A stretch of DNA of 64,000 bases from Piliocolobus tephrosceles (GCF_002776525.5 NC_045441.1:83029954-83093953); one strand, 5' to 3'; shown: positions 1-11,875, numbered from the stretch's first letter. The notes: generated from the letters alone by a model not told the origin. Numbers and translations: made by a program.

Positions 1-454
1 TAGTAGCACTTTTCATGGGTCTTAACCTGACCTTTCACCTCATACTTCTTTGCTTCAGAGAACGATGATATTCAAGCCTGAAGTCTAAGACAACTCTTTG
101 AAATTTAGTCTAGAAATTTATTTATTTCTACAGGTTATCTCCCATGTGCACAGGAGGTATACATGTTATCAAACTTCTGTTTCTTATCTTGCTAATTTGT
201 GTTTTGTTACAGGGAGTCACAGCAAAATGCTTGAGAAGAAGAAAATTATTTTTCTTCCCCTATATAGGTACTCAATGTTTGGATGTTCTGGGGTCTGCTT
301 CTGTGTGTGTGTATATCACTGAATGCATGTGATAGTATAAAATTATTTTCAACAAAATACCATTTTCCCCGAGTCTACAAAGCAAATTCCTGATGGAAAT
401 TTGGGCAGGTAAGAGAAATTTTTTACCATCTTTAGCCCACTGTCTCATACAAAA
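1..454. other. Unique AT-rich sequence, no gene recognised
   Basis: No repeat family or gene is recognised here. Two short overlapping open frames on the plus strand (98-332) start in low-complexity text and run into a short GT-rich patch near 302-313. They have no recognisable protein features, so they are not called as genes. Confidence 0.5.
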
Positions 455-2209
455 GCTAGCAAATTTACAAAGAGAATAAAATACCTAGGAATATAGCTAA
501 TGAGGGAAGTGAAGGACCTCTTCAAGGAGGACTACAAACCACTGGTCAGGTAAATCAGAGAGGACACAAACAAATGGAAAAACATTCCATGCTCATGGAT
601 AGGAAAAATCAATATCATGAAAATGGCCATACTGCTCAAAGTAATTTACAAATTCAGTGCTGTTCCCATTAAATTACCATTGACATCCTTCACAGAATTA
701 TAAGAAACTATTGTAAAATTCATATAGATTCAAAAAAGAGCTTGCATAGCAATGACAATCCTAAGCTAAAAGAACAAAGTTGGAGTCATAATGCCACCGG
801 ACTTCAAAGTATACTGCAAGGCTACAGTAACCAAAACAGTATGGTACTGGTACAAAAACAGGCACATAGACCAATGGAACAGATTAGTCAGAAATAAGAC
901 CACAAATCTACAACTATCTGATCTTCCATGAACCTGACAAAAACAAGTATTTGGGAAAGGATTGGGAGAACTGGCCAGTCATATGCAGAAAATTGAAACT
1001 GGACCCCTTCCTTTCACCTTATACAAAAATTAACTCAAGATGGATTAAAGATTTAAATATAAAACCCAAAACCACAAAAACCCTAGAAGAAAATCTAGGG
1101 AATAGCATTCAAGACACAGGCACAGACAAAGATTTGTTGATGAAATTGCCAAAAACAATTGCAACAAAAGCAAAAATTGACAAATGGGATCTAACTAAAG
1201 AGCTTCTGCACAGGAAAAACAACAACAAAAACACTATTATCAGAGTGAACAGGCAGCCTAAAGAGTGGGAGAAAATTTTTGCAATCTATCCATCTGACAA
1301 AAGTCTAATATCCAGAATCTACAAATAACTTAAACAAATGTATAAGAAAAAAGCAAACAACCCTATTAAAAAGTGGGCAAAGGGCATGAACAGACACTTC
1401 TGAAAAGAAGACATTCATGTGGCCAATAAACATATGAATGAAAGCTCAACATCACTGATCATTAGAGAAATGCAAGTCAAAACCACAATGAGATATCATC
1501 TGTTACCAGTCAGAATGGAGATGCTTAAAAAGTCAAGAAACAACAGTTGCTGGCAAGGTTGCAGAGAAATAGGAATGCTTTTACACTGTTGGTGAGAATG
1601 TAAATTAGCAACCATTGTAGAAAACAGTGTAGTAATTTGTCAGAGATCTAGAACTAGAAATACCATTTGACCCAGCAATCCCATTACTGGGTATATACCC
1701 AAAGGAATATAAGTCATTCTGTTACAGAAATACATGCATACATATGTTCATTGCAGCACTGTTCACAATTGCAAAGACATGGAATTAACTCAAATGCCCA
1801 TCAATGATAGACGGGATAAAGAAAATGTGGTACATATACACCATGGAATACTATGCAGCCATAAAAAGGAATGAGATCATGTCCTCTGTAGGGATATGGA
1901 TGGAGCTGGAAGCCATTATCCTCAGCAAACTAATGCAGGAACAGAAAACCAAATGTCACATGTTCTTATAAGTGGGAGCTGAATGATGAGAACACATGGA
2001 CACAGGGAGGAGAGCAACACAAACTGGGGCTTGTCTGGGGGTGGAGTTGAGGGAGGGAGTGCATTAGGATAAACAGATGATGTATGCTGGGCTTAATACC
2101 TAGGTGATGGGTTAATAGGTGCAGCAAACCACCATGGCACACATTTACCTATGTAACAAACCTGCACATGTACCCAAGAATGTAAAATAAAAATGAAGCT
2201 AGAAATTTA
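455..2209 (+). mobile_element. 5'-truncated L1 (LINE-1), plus strand, with TSDs
   Basis: The body at about 468-2197 follows the L1 ORF2 3' half and 3' UTR in order: the end of the reverse-transcriptase region, the C-terminal region with motifs such as the poly-Trp/Cys stretch near 1590, then the 3' UTR ending in an A-rich tail near 2185-2195. It is bracketed by imperfect TSDs, GCTAGCAAATTTA at 455-467 and GCTAGAAATTTA at 2198-2209 (one base indel), so it is an ordinary target-primed insertion truncated at its 5' end. The tail is short and interrupted and the ORF2 frame is broken many times, which suggests an older primate subfamily (L1PB or old L1PA); the exact subfamily was not determined. 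Confidence 0.92.
951..1328 (+). pseudogene. L1 ORF2 C-terminal remnant (125 codons open)
   Basis: This is the longest surviving open stretch of ORF2 in the first L1. The protein matches the region downstream of the reverse-transcriptase domain, with the characteristic runs KLKLDPFLSPYTKINSRW (968-1045) and KIDKWDLTKELL. It is a decayed fragment with no start of its own and is not expected to make a functional product. Confidence 0.85.
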
Positions 2210-2249
2210 ATTTTCTTTGCATAATTAGTTTTCAGGAGTTTTGAATCTC

Positions 2250-2272
2250 TTTTTTTTTTTTTTTTTTTTTTT
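2250..2272. repeat. Poly(T) run, 23 bases
   Basis: An uninterrupted run of T between the L1 tail and the MaLR remnant. No retroposon body is evident on its 3' side, so it may be an isolated homopolymer or the tail of something too decayed to recognise. Confidence 0.9.
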
Positions 2273-2319
2273 ACTTTCACATATTTAAGAATTCCAAACA
2301 TAGTCAAGAGAACATAATA

Positions 2320-2678
2320 TGTGACCTGGATGCGAGACAGGAGCTCAAAGGATATCATTTTGAAGCTTTAAGATTTGACTACCCCATTGGATTTTGGACT
2401 TGCATGGGGCCTAAACCCCCTTTGTTTTCTCCAATTTCTCCCATTTGGAGCGGATGTGTTTAACCATTGCCTGCACCCCCTTTGTATCTAGGAAGTAACT
2501 ACGTTGCTTTTGATTTTATAGAATCATACGTGAAAGGGACTTGCCTTTTCTCAGATGAGACTTTGGACTTGAACTTTTGGGTTAATGCTGGAATGAGTTA
2601 AGACTTTGAGGGGCAGTAGAAGGCATGATTGGTTTTGAAATGTGAGGACATGAGATTTGGGAGGAACCAGGGGCAGAA
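2320..2678 (+). mobile_element. THE1/MST-type MaLR internal region, 3' end
   Basis: The sequence just before the LTR matches the 3' end of the internal region of THE1/MST elements (ERVL-MaLR). These are non-autonomous LTR retroposons with no coding capacity of their own. The left boundary is vague (between about 2290 and 2330) because the element is truncated; no 5' LTR is seen. Confidence 0.8.
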
Positions 2679-3039
2679 TGATATAGTTTGGCTATGTGTC
2701 CCCACCCAAATCTTACCTTGAATTATAATAATCCCCACATATCATCAGAGGGACCTGGTGGGAGGTGATTGAATCATGGAGGGTGGGTTTTTCCTGTGCT
2801 GTTCTCGTGATAGTGAACATATCTTATGAGATCAGATGGTTTTATAAATGGGAGTTCTCCTGCACATGCCCTCTTGCCTGCTGCCATGTAAGACATGACC
2901 TTGCTCCTCATTCCCCTTTCATCATGATTCTGAGGCCTCCCCAGCCATGTGGACTTGTGAGTCAATTAAGCCTATTTCCTTTATAAATTATTCAGTCTTG
3001 GGTATGTCTTTGCTAACAGCGTAAGAACAGACTAATACA
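2679..3039 (+). mobile_element. THE1/MST-type MaLR LTR (3' LTR)
   Basis: A 361-bp LTR beginning TGATATAGTTTGGCT and ending ACTAATACA, with the usual MaLR landmarks: the GGTGGGAGGTGATTGAATCATGG block near 2757 and the poly(A)-side block with AATTAAGCC near 2965. It follows internal sequence directly, so it is the 3' LTR of a truncated copy rather than a solo LTR. The choice between THE1 and MSTA/B needs alignment. Confidence 0.9.
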
Positions 3040-4164
3040 CTAACTCACCACACGATACAAAATAATAATAAGAGAAACTATTTAGGATTGGGCAGAGTGT
3101 ATAGGAACTATGTGTACTTGCTTTTTCTAATTAACAGACTTTATTTTTAGAACAATGTTCTAAAAATAAAAATATTGAACAAAGTCACATTTTAATTGTC
3201 CTACCTTCATTGAACTCAGAAAACAATGCATGGTATAAGAATAATCAAATCCATGCCACATGATGCCTACAGCTGCACTGCAGGCATGCAGAATAACAAA
3301 CATGAGAGTTACTTTGCATGAAGAGATTTTGATGCTCAGTTTCCCTCCATCATGTCTTATGAAACCAACCCTTTGCAACCCTCCAGAAAAGCAGGACCTA
3401 CTGAGTGATCATGTTTACAATCATTAGGTCCACTGGAAATTCAAGGGTAAAATTTTTATGATTGGAAGAAAGTTTTTGGAATGTGTCTATTGTGTGGGTG
3501 TGTGAAATATGATGATAAGAAAATGGGTTTTCTTCCTCCAGACTGTTCTGGAGGAAATGCTGTTCCATTTATAAAGGTAGTAATTACCACCTCATCAATT
3601 CAGCCCACAGGTGGGTATAACTGTAATGAATATAGACATATTGCTTTCATCTAAATTGAATACATTTAAACGAATATATCTATTGTGCATTAGACAGGAA
3701 GTACTTTCATTTAGCCATTACTCCTGATGGAACTATTTATTGTAAAAATGCAATTAATAGCGTGTGACATTTCATTTTCTAATATAAGAAAAATCAATGA
3801 AAAATGTCAGACAACTAAGTTTTCTGGAAAGTTACTAGTGATGCCTGCTCAGTTACAAACCATTTTTCTTTTAATTTAAAATTTGTGAGAGCCCTCTATG
3901 AAAGAAATGACCATTAAGCGATGCTGACCTAGCCATTGCTTCACCTTTCCTTGGGAATTGATTGCAAATATGTTCCCTTCAAATAGATTCAGTGAATTTC
4001 AAGTAAGTTTTTCTTCTCTGAACTTCTTATATTGTTCAGGTATTAATCTCTGCTGTGTTTATGTTCTACATGTGCTAAACAGAGGCCTGCAAACTCCTGA
4101 GATGATGTATTAAAATAGTATAAAGCCAATGGCTTTGCTTTTAAGAAAAAGCAAGTCAGATGAA

Positions 4165-4374
4165 TTACAAAACACCAAGGACATTCTCTCTATTCTCATG
4201 AACGTCTGCTATCATGTCTAATAATAAGTCTGCTGCTTGGTTTACTTGTTCTGTACCAGAGATGTCTAAAAAGTGATTGTGCTCACAAAGGCACACCATT
4301 ATTTCAAACCGGCTGCTCCAGGCTTCTATCTGTTGAAATTCTAGTGGGTAATTTAATTTCAAACTTAGAGAATA
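4165..4374 (-). other. Candidate terminal exon (coding-like), unproven
   Basis: On the minus strand an open frame of about 69 codons ends in TAA at 4165-4167. Immediately upstream there is a plausible 3' splice site: a pyrimidine-rich stretch ending CTAG, with AG at 4375-4376. The predicted peptide has a balanced composition with acidic, hydrophobic and aromatic residues (for example SRFEIMVCLCEHNHF) rather than the skew of a chance AT-rich frame. I do not recognise the protein. It could equally be a chance frame or an old pseudogene fragment. Confidence 0.2.
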
Positions 4375-4689
4375 CTAGAAATTGTGAAAAAAGGATGTTC
4401 ACAGAAGCTCTGTGTCTTAAATCTTAAATACTAACTTTAAGCTGAGAAAATGTGTCAAAGTAAGAAAAAAAAAACATTAAAAAATGCTAGTTCACTTTGA
4501 GAGAAAGACATTCACAAGGGTCCAAAGAGCTGCTATAAACTACTTACGCTTGTCTATTAAATAATCATCGCATATAACAGCAAAACTTGGATAAGTGACT
4601 TGAGAAAACCTCAAAAAGAAGGTCTGTACATCAGCTCATGCACATATACCTGCTTTTCTGAGAACTAACTAAAAATGTCTGTGAGCTGG

Positions 4690-4890
4690 AGTCAGATAGC
4701 CTAGTTAGCTGGAAACTGGGGTCAATGTTTATGTGTATCATAATGGCAGTGCTGATGATGTAGCCCACCCAGGCTGTGGCAAAGAGCCTACAGTTGTCCA
4801 AGAGTGTCACAGCTGCTTCAGCAGTTGGCGAATCCATACTTATTGTTACCACTGGTGTCAACTCAGCAAGCCATACTGAGCTGGGCTCCA
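4690..4890 (-). other. Second coding-like minus-strand stretch, unproven
   Basis: A locally GC-richer patch with an open minus-strand frame containing runs such as DSPTAEAAVTLLDNCRLFAT. It lies about 300 bp upstream (in minus-strand order) of the candidate exon at 4165-4374. No clear donor site was found at its end, and a plus-strand frame is also open here, so coding is not supported beyond composition. Confidence 0.13.
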
Positions 4891-4908
4891 GTCTATTCTG
4901 TATGTGCA

Positions 4909-4954
4909 TTTGTGTGAGTATGTACATGTGTGTGTATGTGTGTGTGTGTGTGCA
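4909..4954. repeat. (TG)n microsatellite, imperfect
   Basis: Alternating TG with TA/CA interruptions, ending in a pure stretch of TG dinucleotides before GCAG. Confidence 0.9.
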
Positions 4955-5109
4955 GTGTAGAGAACTAGTCTAAAAAGAGATGTATTGTAGTTGCAATAGA
5001 AGAGAAGTTGTGGGCCTATTGTAAAAAAGTAAAATAGGAAAGTTAGAATAATCACACCGGCAGGTAATTGGAAGCAATCTCAACAATCTTTTAAGGAAAT
5101 TAACCCAGG

Positions 5110-5260
5110 CAAAGTTCTTTGGCTTGTCAAAGGTTTATGCAGGATGATAAACAGCAGATCTGGAATGAGAATTCAAGTCCTGACTCCTGTCTTTGAGACC
5201 AATGGCAGAGCAATTAATTCAGGAGGCTCTATTTCCTCATCTGGAAAATGAGGTTGGTCT
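5110..5260. repeat. Possible MIR-like fossil
   Basis: Weak resemblance to MIR in the run around 5130-5200 (minus sense) and in CTCATCTGGAAAATGAGG near 5236 (plus sense). The two cues point in opposite directions, so either two fossils overlap or one is chance. Confidence 0.3.
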
Positions 5261-6437
5261 AAGGAATGGAATTTTTGTGTCTCTAAAAATCAAGACATAT
5301 ACATGGATCTCTGGAATCTTTAAAATATAGATGTATAATTTTTTCTTTCTCAAACCATGTAATCAAAATCAGCATCTATTTAACAACATATTTAGAAATA
5401 ACATTCATATTCCTTGGATGCCATAGAGAAAAGTTTTCTGTTTCAAGCCATCTCCTAGAGAGGAAGACTGAATCATCCCCGTAGAGACCTCCTCTTTCCT
5501 TTATTCCCCTAAGCTTTAAAAAATGCATTTAGAGTTTTGCTAGTCCATAGATCACTCGTTGTAGCTAAAATAAATTCAGCACTGAACTTAGCCAGTTCTA
5601 AAAACTGGTTTTAGAAAGGAGGAAGCTACCTCTTTCTCTGATACAGGAGAGATATCTAACATGAAAGGAAAACATCAAATCAAAAGATAAAGAATTCACA
5701 CCTAAAATTATTTTTTTTAGTTGTCTTCACATTTCTATGGTGCTCTTGAAAGAGCTTGGTGTAGGGTAGGGATTTAGTTATGTTACGAATGTTTGGATGA
5801 GTTACTGTGCTGCTTTACTGTGCATGATAATAATACACAATCCCTGTTTTCAAGAAACTCACAGACTACCTGCAAGGATAGGATTCATTCATAAGATACA
5901 AAGGACAACATAAACGGGTACAAAATCATATGTTAGGTATTTAAAGTACTGTGTATATTTAGAGAAAGGAAATAGACATGCTGCTCTGCAACACAGGTAC
6001 ATACCTAAGCAGAATAAGCCTCAAGTTACAATTTTATAATCGGTCTAAATTAATAGGCTTGAATTTGACTCTTAGATATAAAAGAAATGAATGACACTTG
6101 ATGAGCTTTTCAATTCTGGGGCTTAAGAAGGTGACCAAAGTACTCCTGAGAAATAATAAATCTACATTTGGTCATGAGAATGATACAGATTTTACTCCAT
6201 GTATTAATAAAGAGGAAGTCATACAAACTTTAGAGAGTATATTATTACTGTCTCCCATTTTCTCTTCTGTTACAGCCGGTCACTATTTCTGACCAGTAGC
6301 TTAGGTAGTAATTATGATCCTTTTCATATTATTCCACTACGTGCTCCTTTTGATTATTTTCCCAGCACTTCTTTCTTGGACTTTCTGCTTCTTGTTTCAG
6401 AGCCTTTACACAAAGTCTGAACTTACATTGTGTGCTT

Positions 6438-6645
6438 TTAAAAAAAATTGTATAGATTTAGGGGTACAAGTACAGTAGTGTTACATGGATTTATTGTGTA
6501 GTGGTGAAGTCTTGGCTTTTGTTGGACCAATCTCCTAAGTCGGGTACAATATATCCAATAGGTAGTATTTCATCCCTCACTCTCCTCCCAGTGGAGACAG
6601 TTTTGGAGTCTCCAGTGTCTGCTATTCCATTTTGTATGTCCTGAG
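6438..6645 (-). mobile_element. L1 3' UTR fragment, minus strand
   Basis: The sequence from the poly(T)-like start, through the block resembling GGGGTACAAGTACAGT, to the block around TCTCCAGTGTCTGCTATTCC matches the antisense of an L1 3' UTR. It is short and diverged, and neither ORF2 sequence nor TSDs are evident. Confidence 0.75.
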
Positions 6646-7649
6646 TTCACTTTGAATTTGTCAAAGCACAAGTAAGTGATTTTAAAAATTGATTTCTATA
6701 GAATGTTTTGCTTCTGTCCATTACGCTATAAAAAATTCTGATTCTGGAATTTGTCAGCTTACATGCTCTGTTACAACTCTAAGTTGGAATCTGTGTCCTC
6801 TTTAGTGGTTATATTAAAAAGCAAATCTCTATACTGTGAAACTGCAGTGATGGCAGGGAATATTTACACTCTTTTTAGTAGAATCTCTTCTGTAATATAA
6901 AATGAAAAAAATAACTTTCATTGATAAGAAACAACTATAACTTAAAAATCTAAATAAATACCATGAAGCTTTCCCGAAGAGTGTCAGCAAAAGCTCAGGT
7001 AAGAGTCTGCCTCTTCATTAGTGCATGCCTGAATATCACTATGGTTTCACACTGGAATGCCCATATAGGGAGGAATGGCAAGTGACAGAAAAAAGGGGAA
7101 GTAAAACATATATGAGAAGTGTGATGAAAACATGGAGATAGAAAGAGAAAACAGATGGCTCAGGTGGGCAAAAGAATCCAGATTTCCCCTGTGAAAGGGT
7201 AGAAAAGAAAATGAATGGAGGAAAGAATCACGGTTGTGGTGCTGTAAAGTAGAATTTAAAAATAATATGGTGGGGGAGACAGAAGAAAGAAACCATAAAT
7301 GATTTCCTCAGTCGTAGATAATATTTTAGCCAAAGGCTATTTGTGCGGGAGTAGGGGACATATCTCTTCTAAGATTGTTCATGATTTGAAATTTATTGGT
7401 AGAAACTTGAGAGTATAAGAAGGTCAACAATATTTACATCTATGGGAATCAATATTTTGTTGTATCAATCTTGACCTTGACATTCTCCGGGTCTGATCAA
7501 AATCATCAGTGCTCCTTGGTAAGAAGCTCGTTGTCGTGAGATATTTTTCAGGAGTCTAAGTATTTGTAGTAAATTTAAGAGGAGATCTATGATCTCAGTT
7601 GGAGATTTTACAAACCAGGACAGGAATCCTAAGGTTAGAAATATATTCA
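6646..7649. other. Unique sequence, nothing recognised
   Basis: AT-rich non-repetitive sequence. No gene, promoter or recognised repeat was seen on either strand. Confidence 0.45.
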
Positions 7650-7760
7650 CCTACTATGTATTAAACTCTTACTGTGTTAGGGGCTACAGGAATTGTGTAT
7701 GACTTGGAAGGTATTGCCCCTATACTAAAAGAATATATAGTTAGCTCATAGAGATAAAAC
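7650..7760 (-). repeat. L2-like fossil, low confidence
   Basis: The run around CTACTATGTATTAAACTCTT and the following GGGGCTACAGGAATTG resembles the antisense L2 3' region. It is highly diverged. Confidence 0.35.
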
Positions 7761-7829
7761 TTGAGAAAAGAAGGAAGCATATTACATCTAATTAGGAGTA
7801 AAGAGCATTTGGGTTGTACAGAGATTGGG

Positions 7830-7995
7830 ACAAAAATCTTTCAATCTTAACTCAACCATATGCAAACTCAGTGATATTCAGTGCATCATTTAACCTCTGT
7901 AAAATGAGGGTAACAAGATCACTCTCACAGAATGGCTGTAATGATTAAATAAGTTCAAACATGAAAATCACAAAACACAGTTCTGAGCACCAAAC
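7830..7995 (+). repeat. MIR (SINE), plus strand
   Basis: The core and 3' part are recognisable: ACCTCTGTAAAATGAGGGTAA near 7893, then GATTAAATAAGTTCAAACAT and a terminal block near GTTCTGAGCACC. Ancient mammalian SINE, strongly diverged. Confidence 0.75.
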
Positions 7996-8011
7996 GAAGG
8001 TGAACAAATAC

Positions 8012-8235
8012 ATTTTTAAATATATATACATACATGTTCATTTTAGATGTACTTATACCTATGTGTATATAGAACACGCATATATCCTATACATATATAT
8101 CTATATATTATACACATACAGATATATAGTATACTAAATATATAATATATACATGTATTATATACTCACATATACATATACACACATATATGGATGTTTA
8201 TATGTATATGTGTGCGTGTATATGTATATAAAATA
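8012..8235. repeat. AT-rich (TATACA)n-like tract
   Basis: More than 200 bp of interleaved TATA, CATA and GTATAT units with a few unique interruptions near 8030-8075. It is a degenerate AT/AC dinucleotide satellite with potential to form cruciform or unwound structure. Confidence 0.85.
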
Positions 8236-8332
8236 TCATAAATTCTGCCTAAGTGACCAAAATAGAAAGATGCCAGTGAGAATAATGTCTAGGAAGATCT
8301 GAGTTTCGAAACTAGTTATTAAAAATGAAAGG

Positions 8333-8440
8333 GGCAGTACATCCTTGTGGTTAGGAGTATCGTTCTGGAGTCAGCCTAAGTTTAAATCAGAGCTTCTGTT
8401 TCTCATGGGTGTGGGACACTCAGCAATTTGATCTTTTTTG
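8333..8440 (+). repeat. MIR (SINE) 5' part, plus strand
   Basis: The start matches the tRNA-derived 5' part of MIR (GTGGTTAGGAGTATCG, then TCTGGAGTCAGCCTAAGTTT). It is not a functional tRNA gene, since no cloverleaf is intact. Confidence 0.7.
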
Positions 8441-9234
8441 TCATCTGTTAATCAAATGTGTAAGTGTAACCTATCAGGCCATATACTGATTATAGAAACA
8501 ATTCAAATAAATACTATAGTAAAAGCCTTATATTTCTATTGTGGTGTTAATTTGTTTTTATTTTCTAAGTTTTGTTTTGGGTTATTTTGTTCAGATTTCA
8601 ACAGCAATATAAAAACATGACATTAGATTTGAATGTGCTATACTATGATAGTTTAAAAAAAATTGGCAGGTTAGAGTAGAAGAGTCTGGTTTGGGAATGG
8701 AGTCTTGCAGGAGTTTTGAGGATTGCCCTGAAGAATGCTGACTCCAGAGGGAAAGGGAAAGCCTGGCCTCCCATAACTGGCATCCAAACAATATAAGTAA
8801 ATAAAGAATGGGCCCACAAAGCCTAATAAAAAGGATTTCTTCCCATAGGGAAGACATGTAGTTATCTGTACCCAACTGAGTGATATACTATGTAGATAAC
8901 AAGTTTTTCTTCCAATGGGACCAGTCTTTGTGTTGCAAACTAAGAGGGGGAAGAAAAAATCCTGTGCAAACAGAAGCCTCAGCTAGACACTTAATCATGG
9001 CCTTCTGGGGATACCAGTGCCCTTTATTGCTGACTTTTTTTATTTCTAAACTCCCTATGGCTCTATATTTTGGATAAGTTACTTGTTAGAAATAATGTTC
9101 TTTGCATTAAACATACATTTTCCTTACTGAAAACAGGCTCTGCTTTCTACTACAGATAGTGAGCTAGCTTCCTGACCTGACCTTTTGCTACTATGTCTTT
9201 TGGATTTCTGCCTTTGGTTGGAGTACAAAGGGAC

Positions 9235-9238
<4 letters not shown>
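8441..9238. other. Unique sequence, unrecognised
   Basis: A non-repetitive stretch. The part at 8690-9070 has a more even base composition and short open frames on both strands, but no recognisable protein features or splice pattern. It could contain an old unrecognised repeat. Confidence 0.4.

Positions 9239-9283
<45 letters not shown>
9239..9283. repeat. Poly(T) run, 45 bases
   Basis: An uninterrupted run of 45 T. No Alu or L1 body is recognised on its 3' side, where a minus-strand retroposon would lie. It could be an orphan retroposon tail, a minus-strand processed transcript whose parent I do not recognise, or a length artefact of assembly. Confidence 0.95.
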
Positions 9284-9285
<2 letters not shown>

Positions 9286-10786
9286 CTTGTGTTTTTGATA
9301 GAAAGCTTTATATATTTTCTGTTATATTCTTATTATTTATAAAAAAAGCAGTTATTTAGAATTTTATCAATTTATAACAGAGAAATCTACCCCAAAGATT
9401 AATAATAAATAATGTTTAATCACCCTGAAATGACATGTATTAACTTTTATTGCATTTACAGTGAAAATATTCCTTGCATAATGACAGATGACCTCAAGGT
9501 CACATTATTTTTTTATTTCGCATAAAACACAGTAACTTATAGTATTTTTCACTAATTGCAATGTGATCTAATTGATTATATAACGCTTTCATTAGAAGAA
9601 AACATGTAGTCTTAAAAATGCTATTAACATTATTGTAAAGATAAATACTCAGAGTGAGCACGAACATGCAAAGTAATCAGAAATTACCTTGGGCTTTATG
9701 CATTTACTACAAATAGTAAAATGAAAGGTATCAATTTTTAACATTTCTAATTAAAAAGAATGTCTAGATTCACACCAATTATTTTGTCTATTTAACAATT
9801 AAAAGTTTAAAAAATTACATATGTCTCTATATGTGTGTGAGAGTAGCATTTCCATAAACTATCCCCATTTTAACCTATATGCCTTAAATCATCTCATTAG
9901 TCCATCAAGCTAGTATTGCAATAAAAATACTTATTTGCAAAGGTTTAGTAATCTGTTTGTTAATCATATTGTTCATTTAGTGAATATTTTCATGAAAACT
10001 TGGACATTCTAAGGTCAGTGTTCTACTCATCAATCTTTAATGGCCAGATCTGTATGTGGAAACATACTAATAAGATGTCATTATTTAAATAACTTTTAGT
10101 AATGTCTAAGCATCCAATTTTCTAATCAATTGAAGAATAATGTATTCACATAGAAATGAGATATTTCTTCAGTATTCAAAACTAAAGTGTACACAAATGT
10201 CAACTATCTTCAACTAAAGATATTTTTAACTCTATATAACGAAACTAAATCTAAATCCACTAGCCTGTGTGTAAACTATTATAACAAGAAAAAGAAAAAC
10301 CAAGAATCTAAGGGTGCTGTTAAGACAAAAATATAAATCCTAATGAGTGATGTAGTGATGTAGATTGAATCAAGATCTAACAATCCTGGTTTTCTCATAA
10401 TTAAAATTTCAAAAATACTTCTCTCTTTATTTTCATGTAGCAGTTACAAAAAAGTAGATAATATGAAAACTCTTACATACAAAACATTGTCATCAAATAG
10501 CCAATGGAAGAAAAGAAGAAGAAAAATGAAAGGATTTTTATGCAGCCTACATTATTTAGTGGAAGACAATTTGCAAAAGGAAGCCATCAACAAAGGGAGA
10601 GCTGGTAGTGTGACTTTTATTTTCACATATTTTGCATCTGCGTTTTGTTTTCTTCCTGTCAGATTTTTGTGGCAACCCATATTGTCCCTGGAAAAACTTT
10701 TAAAACTGCTACAGTCAGGCACTGAGGCCTTTTTGTTCTGTTCTGTTTTGTTTTGTTTTAGGTGTTGGTAGTTGAAAGATATAAAG
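9284..10786. other. Unique AT-rich sequence, no gene recognised
   Basis: About 1.5 kb with no identified repeat. A 102-codon plus-strand frame at 10463-10771 ends in a (TTTTG)n-like run and has no recognisable features, so it is treated as chance. Confidence 0.45.
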
Positions 10787-11668
10787 ATAATTTTTTTTTC
10801 TTCAGCTTTTATTTTAAGTTCAGGGCTACCTGTGCAGGATGTGCAGGATTGTTACATAGGTAAATATGTGCCACAGTGGTTTGCTGCACAAATCATCCCA
10901 TCGATGGCCTAGGTATTAAGATTGCTGGGTCAAATAGTATTTCTGCCACTAGGTCTTTGAGGAATCACCACACTGTCTCTCATAATAGTAGAACTAATTT
11001 ACACTCCCACCAACAGTGTAAAAGCATTCTTATTTCTCCGCAAACTATCCAGTGTCTGTTGTTTTTGACTTTTTACTAGTAGCCATTCTGATTGGCATGA
11101 GATGCTCTCTCATTTTGGATTTGATTTGCATTTCTCTAATCGGTGATGTTGAGCTTTTTTCATATGTTTGTTGATCATATGTATGTCTTCTTTTGAGAAA
11201 TGTCTGTTCATGTCTTTTGCCCATTTTTTAATAGGGTTTTTTTTTTTCCTGTTATTTTGATTAAGTTCCTTGTAGATGCTGGATATTACCCTTTTTTGGA
11301 TGGATAGATTGCAAAAGCGTTCTCCCATTCTGTAGGTTATCTGTTCACTCTGATGATAGTTTCTTTTGCTATACAGAAGCTCTTTAGTTTAATTAGATCC
11401 CATTTGTCAATTTTTGATTTTGTTGCAATTGCTTTTGGCATCTGTCTCATGAAATCTTTGCCTGTGCCTATTTCAGATGGTATTGCCTAGATTTTCTCCT
11501 AGGGTTTTTATAGTTTTGGGTTTTACATTTAAGTCTTTAATCCATCTTAATTTTTGTATAAGGTGTAAGGAAGGGGTCCAGGTACAATTTTCTGCATATG
11601 GCTAGCCAGCTCTCCCAGCACCATTTATTAAATAGCAGTCCTTTCCTTATTGCTTGTCTCTGTCAGGT

Positions 11669-11814
11669 TTGTCAAAGATCCGATGGTTGTAGGTGTGGTC
11701 TTATTTCCAAATTCTCTATTCTGTTCCATTGGTCTGCATGTTGTCAAAAATCAGATGGTTGTAGGTGTATGGTCTTATTTCCGAGTTTTCTATTCTGTTT
11801 CATTGGTCTATGGG
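11669..11814 (-). repeat. Imperfect tandem duplication (72/74 bp) inside L1 ORF2
   Basis: Copy 1 (11669-11740) and copy 2 (11741-11814) both run from TTGTCAAAGATC/TTGTCAAAAATC to the TTCCATTGGTCT-type block. A normal L1 has this block once. The two copies differ at several positions and by a 2-bp indel, so the duplication is old or the copies diverged at different rates. Confidence 0.88.
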
Positions 11815-11875
11815 TCTGTTTTAGTAAGAGTATCATGCTCTTTTGGTTATTGTAGTCTTGAAGTATAGTTTGAAG

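Larger units (their letters stand above)
3040..6437. other. Unique region with no confirmed gene
   Basis: About 3.4 kb with no large repeat. It holds a GT microsatellite (4909-4954), a possible MIR (about 5110-5260) and two coding-like minus-strand stretches listed separately. Some parts, for example 3500-3850, have a composition unlike the surrounding repeats and could be ordinary non-repetitive or conserved non-coding DNA; this cannot be judged without comparison to other genomes. Confidence 0.5.

Noticed and set aside
8333..8440. Possible tRNA gene
   Set aside because: The match is to the tRNA-derived head of MIR; no intact cloverleaf or terminator.
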